Position numbers and translations under genes: made by a program. DNA of 57,356 bases from Bacteroidota bacterium (GTDB lineage Bacteria > Bacteroidota > Bacteroidia > Palsa-965). The DNA lies in assembly GCA_013289095.1 (NCBI GenBank), contig JABDAO010000008.1, positions 1 to 57,356 on the forward strand, in the 5' to 3' direction. Under the pieces are notes generated by a model. The model ran no database searches, had not been told where the DNA came from, and saw only the letters and a program-made list of their open reading frames with translations. Below, piece after piece: positions 34,782 through 44,022 of this stretch (position 1 is the first letter of the stretch; every line of letters starts with the position of its first letter).

Positions 34782-36200
34782 ATGCCAGAAACCAAAAGAG
34801 ATTATTTCGACCGGATTGCTGCCCAACAAAAAGGCAAACGCAGACGTTACCGGTATTACTGGAGCGATATAGCTAATTTTTGTAATTATTTTGCACACGA
34901 AGATATCTCCGTCCTCGAAGTGGGTTGTGGCGCCGGAGAACTCCTCCGCGGCGTCAAGGCTAAACGCAAGGTAGGCATTGATTTTAGCCCCGAAATGATC
35001 GGGAGGGCCAGAGAACAGCCGACGGATTCAGAATTTCATGTGATGTCGGCAGAAGACATCAAACTGGACGAAAAATTTGATCTCATCATCCTCAGCAACC
35101 TCATCGGTTACCTGGATGATATCGAGGGGGTGTTGCAACAAGTCAGAACGGTGTGCCACCCCAATACCAAGATTATTGTTACCTATTACAACTACCTTTG
35201 GGAGCCCTTGCTGAAGCTTGCCGAAACGCTGGGCCTGAAAGCAAAATCGCCCAAACAAAACTGGCTTACCCTGCACGACATCAACAACCTCCTGTATGTT
35301 TCGGGGTTTGATGTATACCGCAATGCCAAACGGATGATTTTTCCGGTCTACATCCCATTGCTCTCCGTCTTTCTGAATAAATACCTGGGTAAATTCCCCT
35401 TCTTCCGTTTCTTTTCCCTGAACTACTTCACCTTTGCCAAACCATTGCAGGACATCCGCGAAGCGGAATATGCGCAAAAGTATTCGGTCAGCATTGTCAT
35501 CCCGGCAAGGAATGAAAGCGGGAATATCGAGAACGCCATTACCCGTCTGCCCAAGTTCGGCAAACACCTGGAGATCATTTTTATTGAAGGAAACTCAACC
35601 GACGATACCTGGGACAAGATCCAGGAAATCCAGAAAAAATATACCCCTGCTTTCGATATCAAGATCGGCAGGCAAAAAGGAAAAGGCAAGGCCGATGCCG
35701 TGAGAGAAGGCTATGCCATGGCCACCGGCGATATCCTCATGATACTCGATGCCGATCTTACCGTACCCCCCGAAGACCTCCCTAAATTCTATGATGCCAT
35801 CGCATCGGGTAAAGGCGATTTTATCAATGGCTCCCGTCTGGTCTATGCCATGGAAAAAGAAGCCATGCGTTTTCTCAATCTGCTCGGCAACCGCTTCTTC
35901 AGCATGGCCTTTACCTGGTTGCTCGAACAGCGTTTTAAAGACACCCTGTGTGGCACCAAGGTGCTGTTCAGGACCGACTACTACAAACTGGTGAAGAACA
36001 AAAAATACTTTGGCGATTTCGATCCGTTTGGCGATTTCGACCTGATTTTCGGGGCGCACAAATTAAATCTCAAAATTGTGGAGGTGCCTATCCGTTACCG
36101 CGAACGTACGTATGGCTCCACCAATATCTCGCGTTTTTCGCACGGGCTCATCCTGTTGCGTATGTGCGCATTTGCTTCGCGTAAAATAAAATTTATCTAG
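34782..36200 (+). CDS. Fused SAM methyltransferase-GT2 glycosyltransferase
   Basis: 472 aa in two domains. Residues about 40-150 are a class I methyltransferase (VLEVGCGAGELL at 44-55, then GIDFSPEMI and LIILSNLIGYLDD). Residues about 230-450 are a GT2 glycosyltransferase of the dolichol-phosphate-mannose-synthase type. It has SIVIPARNESGNIENAI, a DxD metal site in LDADLTVPPEDL, GKGKADAVREGY, and FGDFDPFGDFDLIFGAHKL. The GT would load a sugar onto a polyprenyl phosphate, a natural donor for the GT-C enzymes nearby; that link is inferred. A near -7 box (TAATTTCG, 34749) precedes it. thiL follows 6 bp later. Confidence 0.88.
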   Translation: MPETKRDYFDRIAAQQKGKRRRYRYYWSDIANFCNYFAHEDISVLEVGCGAGELLRGVKAKRKVGIDFSPEMIGRAREQPTDSEFHVMSAEDIKLDEKFDLIILSNLIGYLDDIEGVLQQVRTVCHPNTKIIVTYYNYLWEPLLKLAETLGLKAKSPKQNWLTLHDINNLLYVSGFDVYRNAKRMIFPVYIPLLSVFLNKYLGKFPFFRFFSLNYFTFAKPLQDIREAEYAQKYSVSIVIPARNESGNIENAITRLPKFGKHLEIIFIEGNSTDDTWDKIQEIQKKYTPAFDIKIGRQKGKGKADAVREGYAMATGDILMILDADLTVPPEDLPKFYDAIASGKGDFINGSRLVYAMEKEAMRFLNLLGNRFFSMAFTWLLEQRFKDTLCGTKVLFRTDYYKLVKNKKYFGDFDPFGDFDLIFGAHKLNLKIVEVPIRYRERTYGSTNISRFSHGLILLRMCAFASRKIKFI

Positions 36201-36206
36201 CCCCAG

Positions 36207-37250
36207 ATGTTCGAAAATAAGACAACCACAGAACTGCATACCTTGGGTGAGTTTGGCCTCATCCGTCACCTCACTGCACAGATAGAACTGCAACAACAAA
36301 GCTCTGTACGAGGCGTTGGCGATGATGCCGCAGTGATAGACAATGCCGGAATGATGACCGTGGTTTCGACCGATATGCTGGTAGAAGGGGTCCATTTCGA
36401 CCTGAGCTATATGCCGCTCAAACACCTGGGGTATAAAGCCGTGATGGTAAATCTTTCTGACATCTATGCCATGAATGCAACACCCCGGCAGATCACGGTA
36501 TCTCTTGCATTGAGTTCGAAATTCCCGATCGAGGCCGTCGAAGAATTGTATAACGGAATTTATGCAGCCTGCGCCAAATGGAAGGTAGATGTTGTCGGAG
36601 GCGATACCACTTCTTCAAAATCTGGTCTGGTGATTTCGATTACCGCCATCGGGGTTGCTCATAAAGATGAACTGGTTTACCGCACCACTGCACAAGAAAA
36701 AGACCTCCTTTGTGTAACCGGCGATCTGGGTGGAGCCTATGCAGGCTTGCTTTTGTTGGAACGCGAAAAGGAAATTTACAAATCAAACCCCGGCATCCAG
36801 CCCGATCTCGAAGGGAATGATTATATCCTCGAACGTCAGCTCAAACCCGAAGCCCGGGGTGATATCATCCCGATGTTTAAAGAAATGGGTTTGAAGCCTA
36901 CATCGATGATCGACATTTCGGACGGACTTGCCTCGGAAGTGCTGCATCTCTGCAAAGAATCGGGTGTAGGGTGCAACCTGTACGAAGAGAAATTCCCCAT
37001 CGATCCGATGACCTTTGAACGTGCCCGTTCATTCAATCTCGACCCAACTACCTGTGTTCTGAACGGGGGAGAAGATTACGAACTCCTCTTCACCATTGCA
37101 TTGGGCGATTATGAAAAAATTAAAGGAAACCCGCATATCACCACCATCGGCCATGTTACAAACGCGGCTGCGGGTTATAACCTCATCATCCGCGATGGTT
37201 CTGTCTATCCCATTACGGCCCAGGGCTGGGATGCGTTCAGGAAGGAGTAG
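36207..37250 (+). CDS. thiL: Thiamine-monophosphate kinase
   Basis: 347 aa. Phosphorylates thiamine monophosphate to thiamine diphosphate. PurM/ThiL motifs: RGVGDDAAVID (35-45), STDMLVEGVHFD (54-65), GYKAVMVNLSDIYAMNATP, VVGGDTTSS, MIDISDGLASEVLHLC and LNGGEDYELLF. Starts 6 bp after the methyltransferase-GT2 fusion and is probably translated from the same message, although no functional link is obvious. Confidence 0.96.
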   Translation: MFENKTTTELHTLGEFGLIRHLTAQIELQQQSSVRGVGDDAAVIDNAGMMTVVSTDMLVEGVHFDLSYMPLKHLGYKAVMVNLSDIYAMNATPRQITVSLALSSKFPIEAVEELYNGIYAACAKWKVDVVGGDTTSSKSGLVISITAIGVAHKDELVYRTTAQEKDLLCVTGDLGGAYAGLLLLEREKEIYKSNPGIQPDLEGNDYILERQLKPEARGDIIPMFKEMGLKPTSMIDISDGLASEVLHLCKESGVGCNLYEEKFPIDPMTFERARSFNLDPTTCVLNGGEDYELLFTIALGDYEKIKGNPHITTIGHVTNAAAGYNLIIRDGSVYPITAQGWDAFRKE

Positions 37251-37353
37251 AGCGGCGCTTTCTTTTCACTCCGGGTTTTTCTGTGGCAAGCATTACTCGC
37301 TGTTTGACCCTAAACAGGCTTCACTCAAAAAGTCAAAAATGGGAGGCACCTCT

Positions 37354-37375
37354 ACCCCGCGCTAAAGCGCGGGGT
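37354..37375. terminator. GC-rich hairpin after thiL
   Basis: ACCCCGCGCT-AA-AGCGCGGGGT, a perfect 10-bp stem about 105 bp after the thiL stop and before the convergent PEBP gene. There is no long T-tract. May be a bidirectional terminator or a REP-like element. Confidence 0.45.
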
Positions 37376-37472
37376 TACTAATTGGAGACTTGACATGTTG
37401 AATAATAAAACACCTGCAGAAAAACACATTTCTTCAAAGGTGTATGTACGCCAGTTAAACCGGGCAACGCGC

Positions 37473-38033
37473 TCAGGAGAACGATCGTTTATATAATCCC
37501 ACCAATTCGCCAAAGGCCAGCATGTGGCTGCTGATGGCTTTTTCTATTTCGCGCTTTTCGGTATCGGGTTTGAGGTCGAGCAGCTCATCGAGCGCATAGA
37601 CTTTGAAATGATAGTGATGAGTTCCAGAAGGAGGGCAGGGGCCTCCATAATGTTGTTTCCGAAAGTCGTTGATGCCCTCGGAGCCGGGAACGGTGTTTTC
37701 ATTGATCTGCCCTATGGGCGAAATATTCCACACGATCCAATGGGTCCAGATGCCGGTAGGCGAATCGGTGTCTTCGACGATGATGGCAAGACTCTTGGTT
37801 TCGGGAGGGATATTGGAGATATGCAGGGGGGGGTTAATGTTCAGACCATCGCAGGTATATTTGGGTGAAATATAGGTTCTGTCCTCGAAGGCCTCGCTGG
37901 TAACCGATAAGGCCTTGGCCTCCTCTGATTTATGGATGGAGCTTTGTATCATGTCGTATCTGATTGGTTTGGCAAAGGAATATCCCCTGCCTATCGATGC
38001 ACTTTTCATCTCCCCTAAGATTTTCTGGTTCAT
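37473..38033 (-). CDS. YbhB/YbcL (PEBP/Raf kinase inhibitor-like) protein
   Basis: 186 aa. PEBP fold signatures are SPKYTCDGLNINPPLHI, IVEDTDSPTGIWTHWIVWNI, and HYGGPCPPSGTHHYHFKVYAL. The first and last line the anion-binding pocket. Bacterial members are small soluble proteins of uncertain function. The family usually begins near FEDRTYISPKYTCDG, so the first ~40 residues are an extension. Met9 or Met28 may be the real start. Confidence 0.9.
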   Translation of the reverse strand: MNQKILGEMKSASIGRGYSFAKPIRYDMIQSSIHKSEEAKALSVTSEAFEDRTYISPKYTCDGLNINPPLHISNIPPETKSLAIIVEDTDSPTGIWTHWIVWNISPIGQINENTVPGSEGINDFRKQHYGGPCPPSGTHHYHFKVYALDELLDLKPDTEKREIEKAISSHMLAFGELVGLYKRSFS

Positions 38034-38143
38034 ACTACAAGTTTACTTCCGAACGGGTTGTTTATCCATGAGCCATATCACCAAATTACTTGACGCAGAT
38101 CACTGACAACAGGATATCTGCTTCTCAACAGGAAAATGCGGGT

Positions 38144-38246
38144 TTATCGGGAGTCTCTAATAACCCCTTTCAAACAGTTACTTCCGTCTGAGGCGGAGCG
38201 GGGGCAGGGAGAGGTCAAGAAAACGGGGTTATTAGAGATGTCCTTA
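38144..38246. repeat. MITE-like inverted-repeat element, copy A
   Basis: Ends TCTCTAATAACCCC and GGGGTTATTAGAGA form terminal inverted repeats around a purine-rich centre (GGGAGAGGTCAAGAAAACG). Copy B at 39586-39680 is the same element in the opposite orientation. The stop codon of the response-regulator gene (38244-38246) lies inside its right end. Confidence 0.85.
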
Positions 38247-39305
38247 GCTTTTAATGGCTTCGAGCTTGGCAAGGTTTAATATTTTGATATTTCCATTGCT
38301 GGTTTCGACGAGGCCCTCTGCTTTAAATTCGCTGAGGTTACGGCTTACCGATTCGGGCGAAATGCCCGACAGGGCCGAAATGTTATCGCGGTGCAGGCGA
38401 AAGGAGATGGAGCTGCTTCCGTCTACTTTGTATTTCTGGGCCACAAAAAGGAGGGCTTGGGCAATTCGTTTTCGGGCGGAGTCGTAGGCCAGGTTTATCA
38501 ATTTGTCTTCCGCCACAGAATAGTTGGCCGACATGAGTTTTGCGAATTTAAGCACCACCTCGCTGTTGGAGTATAACAACTGGAAGAAATCCTGTCCGGG
38601 TATCAGGGCCACTTCCGAATTTTCGATGGCCATGGCGCAGACCTTGTGTTTGCTTTCTTCGAGCAGGGCGGCGTAGCCTAAAAATTCGCCTTCTGTTAAA
38701 ATATCGACTATGTATTCTTTCCCGTTGTCGTTCGATTTAAAGAGTTTTAGTTTCCCCGACAAAATATAATATAAAAATGCAGGGGAGTCGCCTTCCATAT
38801 AAAGCATGTCCTTTTCCCGTAATTTTTTAACGGTTCGGTGCTCGGATAGGATGTCAAGGCTTTCCTGTATGGCCAGATGCGCGGCAGGATGAATCGGGTC
38901 AGAAGCCGTACTCTCGAGTTGTTTACGAAGCAAACGGCTTTTGCGCAGACGGGTGCTCACAATACTCAGCAAATCATCGCCATTAAAGGGTTTGGTGAGG
39001 TAATCATCTGCGCCCAGGTCCATCCCTTTCCTGAAATCAGACCGTTCGGCTTTGGCAGAAATAAAGATAAAGGGCACCCCGGTCATTTCCGGAATGTTTT
39101 CGAGGGCGCGTAATACGCCATAACCATCCAGCACCGGCATCATGATGTCGCAGATGATCAGATCGGGTTGATAAGACCGGGCCAGCTCAAGTCCTTCTTT
39201 GCCATTCATTGCCGTGTAGGTGATATACCCTGATAGTTTCAAAAGCTCCTCGGCATTCTCACGCACCTCTTTGCTGTCGTCGATAATTAGGATTTTTGTT
39301 TCCAT
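38244..39305 (-). CDS. Response regulator fused to CRP/FNR-type regulator
   Basis: 353 aa from Met at 39305. This start is preferred over 39431 because METKILIIDDSKEV is the normal receiver start. The receiver domain (1-120) has D9/D10, phospho-acceptor D53 in LIICDIMMPVLDGYG, and K105 in DDYLTKPF. A cyclic-nucleotide-binding-like beta-roll follows at about 155-270 (MLYMEGDSPAFLYYILSGKLKLF, EGEFLGYAALL). The C-terminal Crp-type HTH is RLHRDNISALSGISPESVSRNLSEF. No FNR cysteine cluster is seen. This links phosphorelay input to CRP-like DNA binding. No histidine kinase lies nearby. Flanked on both sides by copies of a MITE-like repeat. Confidence 0.92.
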   Translation of the reverse strand: METKILIIDDSKEVRENAEELLKLSGYITYTAMNGKEGLELARSYQPDLIICDIMMPVLDGYGVLRALENIPEMTGVPFIFISAKAERSDFRKGMDLGADDYLTKPFNGDDLLSIVSTRLRKSRLLRKQLESTASDPIHPAAHLAIQESLDILSEHRTVKKLREKDMLYMEGDSPAFLYYILSGKLKLFKSNDNGKEYIVDILTEGEFLGYAALLEESKHKVCAMAIENSEVALIPGQDFFQLLYSNSEVVLKFAKLMSANYSVAEDKLINLAYDSARKRIAQALLFVAQKYKVDGSSSISFRLHRDNISALSGISPESVSRNLSEFKAEGLVETSNGNIKILNLAKLEAIKS

Positions 39306-40040
39306 TTGGTTTTTGTCTTGAATGATGCATTTAAGGGAGTGATACGGTTTATCCAGATCCTTTAAAGACAATGCAAGATCCAAATCAGAACGCATATATG
39401 AAAGGAGTTTGGGAAGAATGCGCACTGACAATTATCAGGTTGAAGCAGTCTGTCAGAAACAGGGTGTTATTTTTGAAGGGCAGGTCTGCGCGGTGATGAT
39501 GAGATCAAAAGTATGGATTGTATTAAAAACCCAAATAAAATACGAAAGTAGCCCTGAATTTAATGGCAATGCCAAATAAAGTATTTAAGGGCGTCTCTAA
39601 TAACCTCGTTTTCTTGACCTCTCCCTGACCCTCTCCCAAGGAGAGGGAATGTTTGGAAGGGGTTATTAGAGATGCCCTTAATAGCAGGGGCAGACAAGTT
39701 TCTACAGGACAGCCTGATAGACGAGGGAGGATAAAACAATTAATCCCCGTTGGAGCGGGGATTAATAAAACGATGTTGGAACGGGGACTAACAAAACCAT
39801 TTCACCCCTTGTCTGGGTATAGGTATGTATCAAAAAACACATAAACATTTTTACTTCGTACCTTGGCGAGAACAAATTTGTAGCAGCATTCCAAACACAA
39901 CATTCATCACAAGACGTACTCCTCCTCCTGCTGGTTTATGTCACCTCTGGTTTTGTATGCCCTTTTTTGGGATCACTGCTCACATCCCGTTCTGTTGCAC
40001 GAAAGGGATATTCGGAAAAGCAATTACGCATCTTTCTGAC
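39306..40040. other. Intergenic region with repeats
   Basis: About 735 bp without a credible gene; the frame at 39825-40196 has no family character. Contains MITE-like copy B (39586-39680) and a hairpin ATTAATCCCCG-TTGGAG-CGGGGATTAAT (39739-39766). A related half (AACGGGGACTAA) lies just after that hairpin. Confidence 0.55.
39586..39680. repeat. MITE-like inverted-repeat element, copy B
   Basis: 95 bp. TAAGGGC(G/A)TCTCTAATAACC at the left and its inverse, ending GCCCTTA, at the right: ~20-bp terminal inverted repeats with one mismatch. The centre (TTTTCTTGACCTCTCCCTG) matches copy A inverted. No transposase inside, so non-autonomous. Confidence 0.88.
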
Positions 40041-40529
40041 CTAGCTTTTGATGGCATGGCTGCCGGTATAGCGTTGAGTCACGGCATGAATGGTTTTGCC
40101 CAGATTCTCGCCAGGTTCGCTGGGTTGACCCAGGGCAATTGCACCATCCTCCATTGTTTTGCTGATGAGTTTATGAAGCGAAACAATGCCTTTTAATTTT
40201 CCATCACTATCCACCACCGGCAAACGCCCAACCTTGTTGGTACGCATTTGTTTGTACGCTGCGCTGATGTCGTCGTCGACATGTACGGTATGTACTTTTT
40301 TTGGCATAACCTTGCCTACCGTTGTTTTCGCCAATTGAGCGCCTTGTTCCTGGGCCAGGGCGAGACAGATATCGCGGTCGGTGACAATACCCAAAACTTT
40401 GTTTTCTTTATCTACAACCGGCAGGGCGCCACAGTTAGCTGTTTTCATCAGCTCGGCAGCGTTCTGGAGATTTGTTTCCGGACTGCAATACTTCAATGAG
40501 CGTGCAGTCATTACATCCTTGATTTTCAT
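40041..40529 (-). CDS. CBS-domain pair protein
   Basis: 162 aa. Two CBS domains: KIKDVMTARSLKYCSPETNLQNAAELM...GALPVVDKENKVLGIVTDRDI and VGKVMPKKVHTVHVDDDISAAYKQMRTNKVGRLPVVDSDGKLKGIVSL. Stand-alone CBS pairs bind adenine nucleotides and act as energy or redox sensors. No partner enzyme is adjacent. Soluble, no signal peptide. Confidence 0.93.
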   Translation of the reverse strand: MKIKDVMTARSLKYCSPETNLQNAAELMKTANCGALPVVDKENKVLGIVTDRDICLALAQEQGAQLAKTTVGKVMPKKVHTVHVDDDISAAYKQMRTNKVGRLPVVDSDGKLKGIVSLHKLISKTMEDGAIALGQPSEPGENLGKTIHAVTQRYTGSHAIKS

Positions 40530-40666
40530 GATCGTTTGAGTTTAAGTTAAAACAGCTCTGTTAATTCTTCATAAAGAAACAAAGCATTCTAACCCAAGGA
40601 CAGGAACCTGCTCAAACTTCCTGGTGATTTTAATCACAAAAGAAGAACGAGTGAACGAGCATTTTC

Positions 40667-40684
40667 TAAATCCCAAATCCCCAA
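40667..40684 (-). repeat. GGGATTT-type motif after the DinB stop
   Basis: On the minus strand, GGGGATTTGGGATTTAG directly follows the stop of the DinB gene, the same motif as after the GT117 gene and at 44023-44044. Confidence 0.7.
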
Positions 40685-41194
40685 TCATTCCATCACCGTC
40701 AATCTCCAGGCATCCGGTGTATTCAGTTTTTGACCTGTTCCCTGTTTGATGAGAGTAAAAAGCTGAAGTTTATAGGCGCTTAACCATTTGACGGATGTTT
40801 CGATAATGGCGGCTCCCAATGGCGCCGTATCGCCCCAGGGATAGGTTACCTGTTTGTTGTGAAGATCGGATTCGGCGATGCCTTCAAAAATCTGTGTGAC
40901 TTCAGCAATCTGTTTATCCATGGCCTGTACAAATAACTCGGGTGTCATGGGTGTAAGCAGGGCCGCTTCGGCACGCAGGGCCCCGAAAAAGGTTTTCAGG
41001 TCTGATTCATCCGTCCGGTACCAGAAACGCAGGAACCCGGTTCCTGAAAAGGAGAGGTACTGCAGCAGTTCGCCGATAGAGCGGGTATCGTTGGTGGCTT
41101 TATAATTCATTTTGTCGGCCGGAACCTTGCTTGCCAACCGGCGGATGAGTTTCATTTCCTGAGTAATGCTGTTTAACAGATATTCTTTGAACAT
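40685..41194 (-). CDS. DinB-family four-helix protein
   Basis: 169 aa. Starts LLNSITQEMKLIRRLASKVPADKMNYKATNDTRSIGELLQYLSF, the usual DinB/YfiT opening with the first helix and a -GELL- turn. Helices at about 85-105 and 130-155 follow. The usual metal histidines are not obvious (the LQYLSF segment lacks the H of LxHL), so it may be a non-catalytic member. A near -7 box (TTACTTTG, 41215-41222 minus) precedes it. Confidence 0.75.
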   Translation of the reverse strand: MFKEYLLNSITQEMKLIRRLASKVPADKMNYKATNDTRSIGELLQYLSFSGTGFLRFWYRTDESDLKTFFGALRAEAALLTPMTPELFVQAMDKQIAEVTQIFEGIAESDLHNKQVTYPWGDTAPLGAAIIETSVKWLSAYKLQLFTLIKQGTGQKLNTPDAWRLTVME

Positions 41195-41281
41195 AGGGTA
41201 AAAGTTTGATTTGATGCAAAGTAAGGAATATTTTGAAGCTGACAGTGCGGTAATAGGGTTGATCAGAATAAAGACCCCTGA

Positions 41282-41950
41282 TTAATTTTCAACACCGGCA
41301 TTGTACCGTTCAACAACCCGGCTGGCATGTTGGCTGCGTTTTATTTTCGAGAAAATGGATATGATTTCCGAACAAAGCCCTGCGGTTAAAAAGGCTGTTC
41401 CTGTACCCACAAAGGCATTGAATGTTCCCGGATCACTGTCGTCGGAAGCACTGTAAAGCATACCTGCGAGCCCACAGGCCAGACCGGTAATGACCATGCC
41501 GGCCCCGGTAATAAATGACACATACTGCCGGTGTTGGTTTTTTCCAACCAGTAGAATCTCGTGCTCAAGAATTTTATCGGGATGGCTCCTTGCGGCAATC
41601 TGTATCCGTTTCTTCTCGCTGACTCCTTGCCCCTGATAGCTGTACGTTCGCCCGTCCCGGTCGATCTTTTCTTTCTTTACAATGGCAACACGGGGTGGAG
41701 CAGCGGGAGTAACGTTCTCGAAGAGAGTGTCTGTCTTGCCATTCGAATAATGGATAGACCTGACCTCCGAAACAGGTATGGAATAGACCGGCCCGTTGGC
41801 ATTGTCGGCCCTTTTATATTTTATTGCTTCGCCTACAAACAGCACCTTTCCCTCAATCGGCGCCGCATGTATTTGAAAAATAGTATCCTGGGCGGGAAGC
41901 GCGCCGGCGAGAAACAGACTGGAGAAACACAAAAAAGTAAAAATTCTCAT
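41282..41950 (-). CDS. Secreted/envelope protein, paralogue of the 44.6-kb gene
   Basis: 222 aa. Signal peptide at 1-20 (ends AGALPAQD). An SH3-like beta segment (IEGKVLFVGEAIKYKRADNANGPVYSIPVSEVRSIHYSNGKTD) is shared with the protein at 44599-45312. A helical region and two hydrophobic helices (about 145-165 and 175-195) follow. Family unknown; Bacteroidota genomes often have such envelope proteins. A near -7 box (TACCTTTA) lies at 42036-42043 on the minus strand. Confidence 0.75.
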   Translation of the reverse strand: MRIFTFLCFSSLFLAGALPAQDTIFQIHAAPIEGKVLFVGEAIKYKRADNANGPVYSIPVSEVRSIHYSNGKTDTLFENVTPAAPPRVAIVKKEKIDRDGRTYSYQGQGVSEKKRIQIAARSHPDKILEHEILLVGKNQHRQYVSFITGAGMVITGLACGLAGMLYSASDDSDPGTFNAFVGTGTAFLTAGLCSEIISIFSKIKRSQHASRVVERYNAGVEN

Positions 41951-42247
41951 CGGGGCCGGGTGTTTGTCGGCGTATGCTGCAGCGTGAATGAGCGGGTAAA
42001 TATCCGTTGCTGATCAGGAGAAGTTGAATTACTGCTAAAGGTACATTTTTCAGCGACAACACAAATGGGCAATGCTACAGAGGGGAATGCAAAATTTGTT
42101 AGGAATAACAAAAGGAGAAAAAAAAATTCAAATTTATTTTTGTCGCTGGATTTCAGGCACATTGCAAAAAATACGAAAATTGTATTTTTCCTGAATAACA
42201 TATTTGCGTAATATTGGATCACGCAAGAAAAAAACTCCCCCCTGCAC

Positions 42248-42568
42248 ATGACAAAAAGAGAAGCAAAGCGTGTACTTTGCGCACATATAGAATTCGCGAC
42301 CGGTAATATTTACCTGTACAAGCTCAACAATACCCTTGTCTGCACATTAAGCCAGGTAGAAGGCGAGCTTTACCAGATTGTTTCCGAAACGGGCGCGATC
42401 CTGGCTGTTCAAAGCTATGATCTGGCAAAGCGTACGGCCGATCAGTTTATTGAAAGCCTCAAGTCGTTCTGCACCCGGCTCAAGATATCAAACGTAACCC
42501 CCGAAATCATCACCAACCGGTTTGTAGAATTCGGAAAAGTATACAACGCCACGGGTTACGCAAATTAA
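42248..42568 (+). CDS. Small hypothetical protein
   Basis: 106 aa, MTKREAKRVLCAHIEFATGNIYLYKLNNTL... Mixed alpha/beta, no signal peptide and no known motif. ATG start, with a near -7 box (CATATTTG) about 40 bp upstream. Codon use and the start context look real. The leader (41951-42247) holds an A/T-rich stretch near 42110-42190 and no gene. Confidence 0.7.
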   Translation: MTKREAKRVLCAHIEFATGNIYLYKLNNTLVCTLSQVEGELYQIVSETGAILAVQSYDLAKRTADQFIESLKSFCTRLKISNVTPEIITNRFVEFGKVYNATGYAN

Positions 42569-42711
42569 CATGTTGTTGGTTCCTCCTGTCCTGTGTATCT
42601 ACCCTGTCTGGATCCAGTGGGTTGAGCACCATGCGTTTCTGTAAGCTGGTTTAGGCCTAGCGGTATAATTTGTATCTTCCCATCTGTATTCAGCCCGCAG
42701 CATTCAACCTG

Positions 42712-43995
42712 ATGAGACTATTTTTATTTTCCTTTCCTTTCGTGCGTAACAGAACCTGGTTTCTGTTTGTCTTCCTGGGATGCACATGCATGGCCGGAAG
42801 TGTACATGCCCAGACAGCTGCTCCGGGCAAATCTGGATCTGCTGCCTCCACCGATAAGTCGAAGGGTTTGAATACTCCCGAACAACGCGATATTGTGGAT
42901 GTGCTTAAAAAAGTATTTCACCGGAAAATCGGCGCAGGGCCTGACAGTATTGAGAAAAAGCCCGGCAAGCTACACCTTTCTGCCATTCCTGCCGTTGCCT
43001 ACTCGCTCATGACGCGTACGGTGGTCGTCGTTGCAGCCAACGGCGCCTTGTATACCGATGATGCCCCGAATGCTAATCTGAGCCTGATCAATACCAGTCT
43101 GGCTTATACACAGAACAACCAGATCATCTTTCCGATCCATACCAGTTTCTGGACTCCGGGCAATAAATACAATCTGCTGGGCGACTGGCGTTTTTACAGT
43201 TATCCGCAGTATACCTACGGTTTGGGCGGACACAGCTCCATTGCCGATGCCGATTTGCTGAACTACAACTTTATTACCATACGCGAAACCGTACAACGGA
43301 GGATAGCCCCTGATTTATTTCTTGGGCTGGGGTATAATATGGATTATCATTGGGGGATTACAGAAGCAGGGCTGGGCGATGGAGTGCTGACTGATTTCGA
43401 TAAATATGGCAAGACCGAGAAATCGGTTTCTACCGGTCCGTCGCTGAAACTGTTGTACGACACCCGTCGTAACCCGATCAATCCCGTAGTGGGTTCCTAT
43501 CTCAACATTGTATACCGGCCAAACCTTACCCTGATGGGCAGCGACCGTAACTGGCAGTATCTTCTTTTGGAGTATCGCAAGTACTTGCGTCTGCCAGGGG
43601 TTGTAAAAAACATACTTGCTATCTGGTCGTACAACTGCATCACCTTAAGCGGTGTGCCTCCATACCTCGATTTGCCAAGCACGGCCTGGGATGAATTCAA
43701 CAATGTGGGAAGAGGGTATATCCAAAGCCGTTTCAGGGGAACCAACCTACTCTATCTCGAAGCCGAATACCGGTTTGCCATACTCCTCGATGGATTGCTG
43801 GGAGGCGTTGTGTTTATGAATGCCCAATGCGTTTCGAACTGGCCCAGCAACAGTTTTGATACAATCTGGCCCGGGGCCGGTCTGGGTTTACGCATCAAAG
43901 TGAATAAACACTCCAATACCAATATGGCCATTGATTATGGGTTTGGCTTACAGGGCTCTAACGGGCTTTATTTCGGGTTGGGCGAAATGTTTTAA
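42712..43995 (+). CDS. Omp85/BamA-type outer-membrane barrel protein
   Basis: 427 aa from the ATG at 42712; signal peptide MRLFLFSFPF...VHAQT. The barrel part shows the Omp85 C-terminal pattern: LLYDTRRNPINPVVGSYLNI, then GRGYIQSRFRGTNLLYLEAEYRF (the R/VRGF-like motif), and a final Phe (GLGEMF). POTRA domains are absent or very short, so this is like the short surface-antigen barrels of Bacteroidota rather than BamA. An upstream TTG at 42670 would add 14 residues before the signal peptide and is unlikely. TATAATTTG at 42664-42672 may be the -7 region. Confidence 0.85.
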   Translation: MRLFLFSFPFVRNRTWFLFVFLGCTCMAGSVHAQTAAPGKSGSAASTDKSKGLNTPEQRDIVDVLKKVFHRKIGAGPDSIEKKPGKLHLSAIPAVAYSLMTRTVVVVAANGALYTDDAPNANLSLINTSLAYTQNNQIIFPIHTSFWTPGNKYNLLGDWRFYSYPQYTYGLGGHSSIADADLLNYNFITIRETVQRRIAPDLFLGLGYNMDYHWGITEAGLGDGVLTDFDKYGKTEKSVSTGPSLKLLYDTRRNPINPVVGSYLNIVYRPNLTLMGSDRNWQYLLLEYRKYLRLPGVVKNILAIWSYNCITLSGVPPYLDLPSTAWDEFNNVGRGYIQSRFRGTNLLYLEAEYRFAILLDGLLGGVVFMNAQCVSNWPSNSFDTIWPGAGLGLRIKVNKHSNTNMAIDYGFGLQGSNGLYFGLGEMF

Positions 43996-44022
43996 GGGGA
44001 AGGAGTGAATTTTTTTGTTAAA

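Noticed and set aside
39825-40196. 123-codon plus-strand ORF in the 39.3-40.0 kb gap
   Set aside because: It overlaps the CBS gene in antisense and shows no family resemblance.
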